In this document: in pieces, positions 26,084 to 32,032 of the stretch
How the letters are laid out: every line of letters begins with the position of its first letter
How positions within the stretch are numbered: the stretch's first letter is position 1
Assembly (NCBI GenBank): GCA_017518185.1
Contig: JAFWWB010000088.1
Coordinates: 1 to 32,032 of the forward strand
Length of the DNA: 32,032 bases
Reading direction: 5' to 3'
Source: Lachnospiraceae bacterium
Lineage (GTDB): Bacteria; Bacillota; Clostridia; Lachnospirales; Lachnospiraceae
Program-made: the position numbers and the translations under genes
The notes under the pieces: generated by a model
Databases searched by the model: none
Seen by the model: only the letters and a program-made list of their open reading frames with translations
Told to the model about the DNA's origin: nothing

Positions 26084-27823
26084 CTACCAATCTCCCGACA
26101 GCACCCTGTCCATTTCCTCAGGCGTCATGAGCCTTCCGCTCAGCATATCCGCCATGAACATCAGCTCGCTCTGTGCCTTCTCGGCTTTCTTTGCCGCCGC
26201 ACCGCCCTTTTTCTGATCCTTTATGTAGCCGAAGAGGGTGTACATCTTTCCCTCAAGCCTTGCCATCTTTTCTTCGAATACCTTCGCCTCGATGCCTGAA
26301 AGATCGACCATGCGGCCGCCGTACTTATCGCCTATCTCGTCCTGCCTCATGCCGCCGAAGCTGGAGGCGAACTCTCCGTTGCCCAGCTTGTGGGTATGTC
26401 CGGTCTGGTTGGTGTAGCCCGGTGCATCGCTCTCGAAGCCTATGAGCAGGCCGCTGAATTCATCTTTATTTCCCTCCTGCACATGCATGAAGATATGCCC
26501 GCAGGTACCGTCGTTCCTTATCTTGCGGTATTCCCCTCCCTTTCCGGGGATACCCTCGTTGCCGTAGCCTCCTACAGCCACGTTGAAGCCCTGCTGGCCG
26601 GAGAAGGTGGCAAAGGTCTTTTTCTCGACCATCTTTCCGTCGGTATTGCGGCTCTTCTTCTTCAGTGAATGGGTCGCCGCATCCCTTTCGTAAAAGCCCG
26701 CTCCCAGACCATGGTTGGAGCCGGCGAAATAATCAAGGCTCTTCGTCTGTCCCGGAAGGGTAAAGCCCACTCTTGAACAGTGCGCGAAGGCCGATGCAAC
26801 GCCGCCTTCCCAGGGCCGCTCATCCCTGACCTTGTCGCGGGTGGTCACCATCTTCATGCCGCCGAGATGCGCTGCCAAAAGGGTCTTGGCGATAAAGATC
26901 TGTGCCCTGTGGTTCTGGAGCACCGCATCAGGCTGGTCACCTTCTACGGGCTCATCGGGACCGGTATATATGGTCGCGCTCATTATGCGCTGGTTGCAGA
27001 GATCCTCAACCTCTTTCCAGAATGCCGCATTCTTGTTTGCGAACTTTGCGTTCTGGAGAGGCCCCCCGCCGTTCATCAGTATCGATACGCCTATCCTGAA
27101 GACCGGGTTCATCAGTGCCGAAACGCCTTTGTCCTTAAAGAGGGCGTTCACCAGGCTTTCCGGATCAAGCTGTCCTTCAACATCGACGTTCAGCTTCTCC
27201 ATATAGGCTTTTGCCACCATGCTCCTGAGTGCGGGATCCAGTTTCGAGAGGTTTGCGAGGTCGCCCTGGGCAACACGCTTCATCAGCTCCTGCTGCTCAA
27301 CCTCTTCCTTATCTTTCCCGTACTTCAGCGTGACCTTCTTCTTCAGGATGTGCTCACGTATCCAGCCGTTCCTCAGCTCATCCACCTGAACGAACTGCTT
27401 GCCGGCATTCGCCTTTATGGTGTTGTAGTGCGCCTCCTGTTCGTTATCTATCTGCTCCTGTATCTTCTTCCTTTCGATATAACCCTTGCCTTCCAGCTCG
27501 TGCTCCCGGTGATGCTTTATCACCTCGGCGCTTACGGCTGTCTGGAGCTCCTGGCCCACACCGGTGAGGTTCACCTGGGCGGTGGCTTCGGTATAACGGC
27601 GCTGGTAGAGGGAGATCTCGGTCTCCGTCAGCCGGTACTGGGCCGCGGTGTGGTCATCCTTCAGCGCCTGCCTGAAGCTGGTGGCGGGGGTCTGCTGTAC
27701 GTTCCGGTAAGCCCTGCTTACAAAGCCCTGCTTTTCGACAAGCTCGGGTGTCTGCTGCCCGGTGATATCGCCGGAGTATTTCGCCTCATGCTTTTTTTTG
27801 AAAATACCGGTAAATGGAGCCAT
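26084..27823 (-). CDS. Unrecognised 579-residue protein inside the hrcA-dnaK operon
   Basis: I do not recognise this family. The protein is soluble, without signal peptide or membrane helix. Residues 1-190 are charged and mostly helical, with probable coiled coil (about 95-190, rich in Glu, Lys and Gln). Residues 190-330 are mixed. A Gly-rich, apparently globular C-terminal part (about 340-505) has Cys348, GTCGHIFMHVQE (Cys441, His443, His447) and QTGHTHKLGNGEF (His476, His478), which could form a metal or catalytic site. A helical tail ends LMTPEEMDRVLSGDW. A GAGG ribosome site lies seven bases before the ATG. It sits 36 bases after grpE and is coupled to the GNAT gene, so it should be expressed under HrcA control with the chaperones. 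It could be an enzyme, a scaffold or an effector-like protein. Confidence 0.85.
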   Translation of the reverse strand: MAPFTGIFKKKHEAKYSGDITGQQTPELVEKQGFVSRAYRNVQQTPATSFRQALKDDHTAAQYRLTETEISLYQRRYTEATAQVNLTGVGQELQTAVSAEVIKHHREHELEGKGYIERKKIQEQIDNEQEAHYNTIKANAGKQFVQVDELRNGWIREHILKKKVTLKYGKDKEEVEQQELMKRVAQGDLANLSKLDPALRSMVAKAYMEKLNVDVEGQLDPESLVNALFKDKGVSALMNPVFRIGVSILMNGGGPLQNAKFANKNAAFWKEVEDLCNQRIMSATIYTGPDEPVEGDQPDAVLQNHRAQIFIAKTLLAAHLGGMKMVTTRDKVRDERPWEGGVASAFAHCSRVGFTLPGQTKSLDYFAGSNHGLGAGFYERDAATHSLKKKSRNTDGKMVEKKTFATFSGQQGFNVAVGGYGNEGIPGKGGEYRKIRNDGTCGHIFMHVQEGNKDEFSGLLIGFESDAPGYTNQTGHTHKLGNGEFASSFGGMRQDEIGDKYGGRMVDLSGIEAKVFEEKMARLEGKMYTLFGYIKDQKKGGAAAKKAEKAQSELMFMADMLSGRLMTPEEMDRVLSGDW

Positions 27824-27859
27824 ACCTTTACCTCATTTCTAAGGATGACTGTGTGCGGG

Positions 27860-28483
27860 TTAATTTGCCACCTTCACCATACTGTGGCGTACTACGGATT
27901 CGCGGTAGGTGTAGCCTTTCTGCAGTTCCTCGACTACCGTGTTATCCGGCGCTTCCTCATCCTCCACATGCATTACCGCGTTGTGAAGGTTGGGATCGAA
28001 TTCCTTTCCTACAGCCTCGATGGGCTTTACTTCCAGCTTTTCCAGCTCGTCCATCAGCTGCTTGTATATCCTCTGCATGCCTTCCGCGAAGGGATCCTTC
28101 TTTCCTTCATCGGTAAGCCCTGCAAGGCCTCTCTCGAAATTGTCCACCACCGGCAGGAGCTTTTCGATAACGCTCTTTGCGCCGGTCTCGAACATGGCGG
28201 CCTTTTCCTTTTCGGTGCGCTTGCGGTAATTCTCAAATTCCGCCATCTGCCTCATGACCCTGTCATTCAGCTCGTCTATCTTAGACTTTTCCTTATCGCC
28301 TTTATCTTCAGCCTTTTCGGGAGTTTCTCCGGAAGCTTCTCCGGCCTCTTCCGCCGCTGCCTCAGCTGCGGTCTCCTCCGTTTCCCCTGCGGCCTCCGCC
28401 GTCTCTTCCTTTACCTCAGCCTCTTTCTTTTCGGCTTTCTTTTCTTCCTTCAGGCTCACGTCTTTCTTCTTCTTCTCGGTCAT
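27860..28483 (-). CDS. grpE: Nucleotide exchange factor GrpE
   Basis: GrpE releases ADP from DnaK and acts as a thermosensor of the chaperone cycle. The 207-residue product has an unusually Glu/Ala/Lys-rich N-terminal extension (about 1-65) and then the GrpE domain. The long dimer helix contains MAEFENYRKRTEKEK and LLPVVDNFERGL. The C-terminal beta wing contains GKEFDPNLHNAVMHVED and ELQKGYTYRESVVRHSMVKV. Its GGGAGG ribosome site overlaps the hrcA stop codon, so it is coupled to hrcA. Position and length match other Firmicutes stress operons, apart from the foreign gene that follows. Confidence 0.97.
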   Translation of the reverse strand: MTEKKKKDVSLKEEKKAEKKEAEVKEETAEAAGETEETAAEAAAEEAGEASGETPEKAEDKGDKEKSKIDELNDRVMRQMAEFENYRKRTEKEKAAMFETGAKSVIEKLLPVVDNFERGLAGLTDEGKKDPFAEGMQRIYKQLMDELEKLEVKPIEAVGKEFDPNLHNAVMHVEDEEAPDNTVVEELQKGYTYRESVVRHSMVKVAN

Positions 28484-28489
28484 GCCTGT

Positions 28490-29545
28490 CTACCTCCCAT
28501 CCTTCCTGTATATCCTTTCAAGCTCGTTCATCATCGTCCTTAAGGTTCCCACGACCTTCTCGTAATCCATTCGCTTGGGTCCCACTATGGCGATGCTGCC
28601 GCGCATTCCTTCTCCCAGCTCGTAGGTGGCCGTGACCACGCTGCAGTCCTTCATGGAATCTATGGGGGATTCGTTGCCTATGATGACCTGTATCCCCGTG
28701 TTCTCCTCCCCCGTAAGGGTCTCCGTTGCAAGCTTTGCCAGAGCTTCCTTCTCCTCGAAGGTCTGTATCAGCTCACCGGCCTTTTCCTTATCCGCAAGCT
28801 CAGGATAGCGGAGGATGTTGTTGGTACCGCTGGTGTAGATCTCCAGATCCTCTTCGCCGTTTATGGCCGCCGCCACCGCATCGATGACGTTTCCCACGAT
28901 GCTACCGTGCACACCGGCCTGCTGCTTCAGGGCGCTTATCATGCCCAGGTTTATCTCTTCCATGGCCAGCCCGTTCAGATGGGTATTGAGGAGGATGTTC
29001 AGCTTCAGCATGGTCTCCTCATCAATGGGCTCGGCTATCTCTATCATCTGGTTGCGGATCAGGTTGCCCTCCAGCACTATGACCGCAAGCACCTGATGCT
29101 CATCTACTTTCGAGAGCTGGATGAACTTCAGACGGTTGCCGGCGATCCTGGGGGCCGAGACCACGGTGGCGTAATTCGTGCGGTCCGCAATGACGCTGGC
29201 CACGTTCTTCAGCACCTTGTCCATCTTGGCTTCGGTTGCTTTCAGCACGCCCTTCAGGTCTTCTATCTCCCTGTCCTTCTCCTCCATCAGGCTGTCCACG
29301 TAAAGCCTGTATGCCTTGTCCGTGGGGATGCGGCCGGCAGAGGTGTGGGGCTGGATTATCAGGCCCATCTCCTCCAGGTCGGACATCTCGTTGCGGATGG
29401 TGGCGGAGCTTAAGTTAAGATCCGTATATTTGGAGATGGTACGGCTGCCCACGGGCTCGCCTGTCTCCAGATAATTGCGTATGATGGCATACAGGATCTT
29501 CTGTTTTCTCTCGTCAAGTTGTTCCTGTACTTCAGACGCTTTCAT
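28490..29545 (-). CDS. hrcA: Heat-inducible transcription repressor HrcA
   Basis: HrcA binds the CIRCE operator and represses chaperone genes; its folding depends on GroEL, so heat relieves repression. The 351-residue product has an N-terminal winged helix (about 10-80: ILYAIIRNYLETGEPVGSRT, SSATIRNEMSDLEEMGLI, HTSAGRIPTDKAYR). A central GAF-like dimerisation part and the C-terminal segment MRGSIAIVGPKRMDYEKV follow. I start at the ATG at 29545 (MKASEVQEQ) behind GAGGAG; the frame upstream runs back through the CIRCE region. It is the first gene of the operon and regulates itself. Confidence 0.97.
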   Translation of the reverse strand: MKASEVQEQLDERKQKILYAIIRNYLETGEPVGSRTISKYTDLNLSSATIRNEMSDLEEMGLIIQPHTSAGRIPTDKAYRLYVDSLMEEKDREIEDLKGVLKATEAKMDKVLKNVASVIADRTNYATVVSAPRIAGNRLKFIQLSKVDEHQVLAVIVLEGNLIRNQMIEIAEPIDEETMLKLNILLNTHLNGLAMEEINLGMISALKQQAGVHGSIVGNVIDAVAAAINGEEDLEIYTSGTNNILRYPELADKEKAGELIQTFEEKEALAKLATETLTGEENTGIQVIIGNESPIDSMKDCSVVTATYELGEGMRGSIAIVGPKRMDYEKVVGTLRTMMNELERIYRKDGR

Positions 29546-29570
29546 ACAGTGCTCCTCTTCTCTCCGGTTA

Positions 29571-29597
29571 TTAGCACTCAATGTATCAGAGTGCTAA
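29571..29597. promoter_or_regulatory. CIRCE operator (HrcA binding site)
   Basis: TTAGCACTC (29571-29579), nine bases, then GAGTGCTAA (29589-29597) is a perfect copy of the CIRCE consensus. It lies between the hrcA promoter and its ribosome site, the usual place for repression. It is the only CIRCE that I found in the window, so it should govern the genes from hrcA at least to dnaK and dnaJ. Confidence 0.98.
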
Positions 29598-29608
29598 CAT
29601 CTGGATAT

Positions 29609-29637
29609 AAAATAGCACGGTCAGGGAATAATGTCAA
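29609..29637 (-). promoter_or_regulatory. Sigma-A promoter of the hrcA operon
   Basis: On the minus strand TTGACA (29632-29637), 17 bases, then TATTTT (29609-29614). The CIRCE operator begins about twelve bases downstream of the -10. The insertion sequence begins 62 bases upstream of the -35. Confidence 0.65.
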
Positions 29638-29652
29638 CTGTTTGGGAAAATA

Positions 29653-29698
29653 TTATTTTTGCCAGATGACTTTCAGAAAACGGGCGATCTCGCCCCAG
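29653..29698 (-). other. Short left flank of the insertion sequence: hairpin and possible coding remnant
   Basis: Between the hrcA promoter and the insertion sequence, the minus strand contains GGGCGAGATCGCCC followed by GTTTTC, which resembles a small terminator. The same bases can be read as 14 codons ending WGEIARFLKVIWQK-stop. Both readings are weak. What matters is that this flank does not continue the VanZ reading frame found on the other side of the element. Confidence 0.3.
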
Positions 29699-29720
29699 GC
29701 CTCCCGAGTTTGCCACTTAA
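29699..29720 (+). repeat. Left terminal inverted repeat of the IS
   Basis: A 22 bp sequence beginning GCCTCCCGAGTTTG and ending CACTTAA, the exact reverse complement of the right end. The match does not extend by even one base outward. Confidence 0.92.
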
Positions 29721-29765
29721 TCATATGATCTGTTACTGATAAAACTTCAAAAAATGTTTGATTTT

Positions 29766-29789
29766 GCAAGGTTTCCCCTTGCTTTTTTT
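29766..29789 (+). terminator. Intrinsic terminator guarding the transposase gene
   Basis: GCAAGG (29766-29771), TTTCC loop, CCTTGC (29777-29782) and then seven T residues. It lies inside the left end of the element, upstream of the transposase, so transcription entering from outside would be stopped. It overlaps the probable transposase -35 box. Confidence 0.65.
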
Positions 29790-29807
29790 ATGTCTTTATG
29801 CTATGAT
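29779..29807 (+). promoter_or_regulatory. Probable transposase promoter
   Basis: TTGCTT (29779-29784), 17 bases, then TATGAT (29802-29807), a five-of-six -10 with a weaker -35. The -35 overlaps the stem and T run of the guarding terminator. Confidence 0.45.
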
Positions 29808-29852
29808 TGTGCTGTAGGTATATCGTTATATTTGACTGTACGAGGTGCATCT

Positions 29853-31679
29853 ATGTTCATTGAACAAATCAAAAACAACGGCAAACCATATCTCCGACTC
29901 GTCCATGCCGTTAGAAAACAAAATAAGAATGGGGACATGGTTTCTACAAAGCATGTTTTGCTAAATATTGGTCCTGTTGACCGCTACGATGACGGCCAGC
30001 CGGATTTTGTTGAACGTCTCAAGAAATCCTTTAAGGCCGGCACACCACTGATTCCCTCACTTCTTCCCTACTGCGATGATAAAAAGACCTCCGGGATCTA
30101 TCGCTTCAATATCCACGAAGGCAGCTCTGACTGTTTTGGCCATCCAAAACTTTTCTGCCATCTCCTCCTTGAACGTATCCTTGAAGAACTGGGACTCCAG
30201 AACTTCTTCTACTCTTACAAGGGATTTACGAAGATAGAATACGATGTGTACGGATTTGCTAAACTCCTCATCTTTGGACGCCTTCTTAACCCAGCTTCCA
30301 AAGCTGCCACAGTACGCCAGAATGAAGACTACTATGAACCGATCCTGAAAGATTTTAATCCGGATAACGTCTACGATACTCTTTCATTTATCGCCGAAAA
30401 CAAGGATAAGATCATCCGCCGGATGAACACCAGCCTTGTAAAGAAAGCTGGAAGATCTCCTGAAGTCATCTATTATGACGTGACGAACTTCTATTTCGAA
30501 ATCGAAAATCCAGATGACGATGTCTTGGATGAAGAGGGAAATGTCCTGGAAAAAGGACAGCGCAAGTACGGTGTGTGCAAAGAAGGACGCCACCAGCCGA
30601 TTGTCCAGATGGGCCTTTTCATGGATGACGAGGGCATCCCGATCGCTATAGAGTCTTTTCCGGGAAACACACTTGATCATCTGACCCTGTGTCCGGCAAT
30701 GAAAAAAACGATTGACAGCTTGGATTTTTCCCGTTTTATCATGATTGCGGACAGAGGAATCTGCAATTACATGAACCTGCTGCATTTGCTGGATGCCGGG
30801 AACGGATATATCATATCGAAAAGCCTTTTGAAAAGCAAAAGAAAGGAACGAGAATGGACTTACGGTGATGAAGGATATACGATCGTCAGCCCAGATTTTA
30901 AATATAAATCCCGGATAGTAAAGCGTACTGTCAAAGATGAGAACGGCAACTCCCGTAAAGTAGAGGAGCAGGTGGTTGTTTACTGGAGCAGAAAATTTGA
31001 GGAACGGAGTAAACGCGAAAACAAAAAGTTCCTGGATTTTCTGGAGAAGCTGGAGAAAAGCCCTTCAAAGTTCCGAATCACCGCACTTCAGGCAAAATCC
31101 CTTAAGAAGTTCATGAAGAAAGAATACGTCAACCAGAAGACTGGCGAAGTCCTAAATTCCTCCGATATCCTTGGATTTATCGATTTTGAAAAGGTTAAGG
31201 AATACAAAAACGGAATGGGATACTACCAGATCGTGACCTCAGAGCTTACGATGGATCCGAAAACGGTGATTGATAAATACCATGGCCTGACCCAGATAGA
31301 GGATCAGTTCAGAGTCATGAAGGGAGATCTGGAAACCAGGCCGCTATACGTCCGAACTCCGGAACACGTAGACGCCCATCTCCTCACCTGCATGATCGCA
31401 CTGGTTATGATGCGGATCATTCAGAAACACATCCGGGATCTGGCGATAAATAAAAAAGATGACGTTTACTGGAACGTAGGAATGAGCGGAGAACGCATAC
31501 AAGCAGCCCTGAACAAGTGGAAAGTGGATGCCCTTCCAGACGATCTTTATCGATTTATGGATGTGGATGACCCGGATCTGTCACTGATCCTGAAAGCATT
31601 CAACATCGAGATTCCGGCCAAACTATATCGCAGGACTGAATTGAAAGAAATCAAGACCGGAACGAAGATTTTCACGTAG
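29853..31679 (+). CDS. IS1634-family (IS4-like) DDE transposase
   Basis: The 608-residue transposase moves the element by a DDE mechanism. The RNase H-like core has the first Asp in EVIYYDVTNFYFE (D209) and the second in FIMIADRGICNYMNL (D300). The Glu region is GLTQIEDQFRVMKGDLETRP (about 478-497, candidate E483), which resembles the YREK-type signature of IS4 relatives. A long beta-rich insertion lies between the second Asp and the Glu, as is usual in IS1634. I start at the ATG at 29853 behind GAGGTG. An in-frame ATG at 29754 lies before the promoter and terminator and lacks a ribosome site. The frame is intact, so the element may be active. Confidence 0.92.
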   Translation: MFIEQIKNNGKPYLRLVHAVRKQNKNGDMVSTKHVLLNIGPVDRYDDGQPDFVERLKKSFKAGTPLIPSLLPYCDDKKTSGIYRFNIHEGSSDCFGHPKLFCHLLLERILEELGLQNFFYSYKGFTKIEYDVYGFAKLLIFGRLLNPASKAATVRQNEDYYEPILKDFNPDNVYDTLSFIAENKDKIIRRMNTSLVKKAGRSPEVIYYDVTNFYFEIENPDDDVLDEEGNVLEKGQRKYGVCKEGRHQPIVQMGLFMDDEGIPIAIESFPGNTLDHLTLCPAMKKTIDSLDFSRFIMIADRGICNYMNLLHLLDAGNGYIISKSLLKSKRKEREWTYGDEGYTIVSPDFKYKSRIVKRTVKDENGNSRKVEEQVVVYWSRKFEERSKRENKKFLDFLEKLEKSPSKFRITALQAKSLKKFMKKEYVNQKTGEVLNSSDILGFIDFEKVKEYKNGMGYYQIVTSELTMDPKTVIDKYHGLTQIEDQFRVMKGDLETRPLYVRTPEHVDAHLLTCMIALVMMRIIQKHIRDLAINKKDDVYWNVGMSGERIQAALNKWKVDALPDDLYRFMDVDDPDLSLILKAFNIEIPAKLYRRTELKEIKTGTKIFT

Positions 31680-31753
31680 GTACTTAAAAGTAGGTACATT
31701 TTCTCAAAAACCGAAAAGCATTAGAAATACTACGTTTTAGCGCTCACATCAAG

Positions 31754-31790
31754 GAACCGGAGCCCAACAGGACTCCGGTTCTACCTTTTT
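31754..31790 (+). terminator. Intrinsic terminator after the transposase gene
   Basis: GAACCGGAG (31754-31762) pairs with CTCCGGTTC (31773-31781) around a ten-base loop, followed by TACC and five T residues running into the right inverted repeat. The stretch 31680-31753 between the stop codon and this hairpin holds nothing else that I can name. Confidence 0.75.
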
Positions 31791-31810
31791 AAGTGGCAAA
31801 CTCGGGAGGC
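31789..31810 (-). repeat. Right terminal inverted repeat of the IS
   Basis: This is the exact reverse complement of 29699-29720. It ends at CTCGGGAGGC, where the truncated VanZ-like reading frame begins. Confidence 0.92.
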
Positions 31811-32032
31811 AAAAGAGCTGAGTCATTTCGATAAGTAGAGTAAACCCGGCCCCTGCAAATATTGTTTTTCTAACCGTATCAAGTCTGCTAAAACATATTG
31901 GCCATACGATCCCAACCGGTATGAACATTGTGATATTTCCAATAATGTTCATCTTCCAACCATCATACCGGTCTACAAGAAAATAAAATGGAATGAAACT
32001 GATCATATCACGGATATCATCTCCAAAGCCCA
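31811..32032 (-). pseudogene. VanZ-like membrane protein gene, truncated by the IS
   Basis: The minus-strand frame is open from the window edge and reads ISFIPFYFLVDRYDGW, then NIIGNITMFIPVGIVWP, then FAGAGFTLLIEMTQLF. The second and third blocks match the conserved NxxGNxxxFxPxG and SxxIExxQ pattern of VanZ family membrane proteins, some of which give low-level teicoplanin or antimicrobial tolerance. The usual following segment with the DIDDLILNTLG-type motif is missing, because the insertion sequence begins directly after QLF. The frame would run on into the element for about 20 foreign residues. The N terminus lies outside the window, so the gene's full length is unknown; the family assignment is fairly secure. 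Confidence 0.75.

Larger units (their letters stand above)
29699..31810 (+). mobile_element. IS1634-like insertion sequence (about 2.1 kb)
   Basis: The element is bounded by perfect 22 bp inverted repeats: GCCTCCCGAGTTTGCC plus ACTTAA at 29699-29720, and its exact complement at 31789-31810. It carries one long transposase gene on the plus strand, with an intrinsic terminator on each side of it. No target-site duplication is visible: the outside bases are CGCCCCAG on the left and AAAAGAGC on the right. Its base composition is more AT-rich than that of the surrounding genes, in line with a mobile origin. The family name rests on the transposase and length; I could not check ISfinder. Confidence 0.9.

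Noticed and set aside
26084-27823. Polymorphic toxin or secreted effector
   Set aside because: There is no secretion signal, no WXG or LXG domain, no immunity-like partner and no known toxin motif. The operon context points to a cytoplasmic stress role, so I leave it unassigned.
26780-28543. 587-codon open frame on the plus strand
   Set aside because: It is antisense to the unknown 579-residue gene and grpE, has no ribosome site, and its hydrophobic Leu/His/Tyr-rich composition is typical of a shadow frame.
29653-29697. C-terminal remnant of a gene upstream of hrcA (WGEIARFLKVIWQK)
   Set aside because: Fourteen codons are too few to identify, and the same bases form a hairpin with a short T run.

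Overview
The window looks like a chromosomal segment of a Gram-positive anaerobe of the class Clostridia, most probably Lachnospiraceae. The evidence is an hrcA-grpE-dnaK-dnaJ operon under a perfect CIRCE operator, a reverse rubrerythrin, SleB-type and InlB-repeat surface proteins, strong AGGAGG ribosome sites and sigma-A promoters. GC content looks moderate. I see no rRNA, tRNA or CRISPR array. Almost all genes lie on the minus strand; the exceptions are an acyltransferase pair at 9161-11610 and an insertion-sequence transposase. The genus assignment is inference.

Layout, right to left (the direction of most transcription). A truncated VanZ-like gene (31811-32032) is cut by a 2.1 kb IS1634-like element (29699-31810). 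Next comes the stress operon hrcA, grpE, an unrecognised 579-residue protein, a two-part GNAT acetyltransferase, dnaK, dnaJ, reverse rubrerythrin and a cytoplasmic GH28 pectinase, followed by pfkA and a SpoU-family rRNA methyltransferase. A cell-surface block follows (17.8-9.1 kb): a 1141-residue secreted DUF6273/InlB-repeat/Ig-like protein, two membrane proteins (240 aa and a 631-aa DUF2142 protein), and the oppositely oriented MBOAT O-acyltransferase plus AlgJ/DHHW-like partner. Then come proC, an SH3-SleB cell-wall hydrolase, and a metabolic/translation cluster argF-birA-DUF6145-like-coaX-dus, then greA-lysS.

The most unusual DNA feature is a family of palindromic interspersed elements (core AAGATCCCTCGA...CGGGATGACA) at four places: before greA, argF, pfkA and dnaJ. 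All four have the same orientation, with the core next to the downstream start codon. Locus-specific 34-39 bp units are added on the promoter side. At greA and argF, and probably pfkA, a sigma-A promoter lies just upstream of the array, so the array would be transcribed as a structured 5' leader. Read as protein, these arrays give spurious N-terminal extensions of ArgF and Pfk.

Two other points deserve attention. A large unknown protein is translationally coupled to a GNAT protein inside the CIRCE-controlled chaperone operon. The sleB-like hydrolase promoter carries five TGTAAC-type hexamers spaced 11, 21, 21 and 21 bp, i.e. on one DNA face, which resembles WalR control of a cell-wall hydrolase. 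All functional calls rest on motif recognition by eye; no database search was possible.
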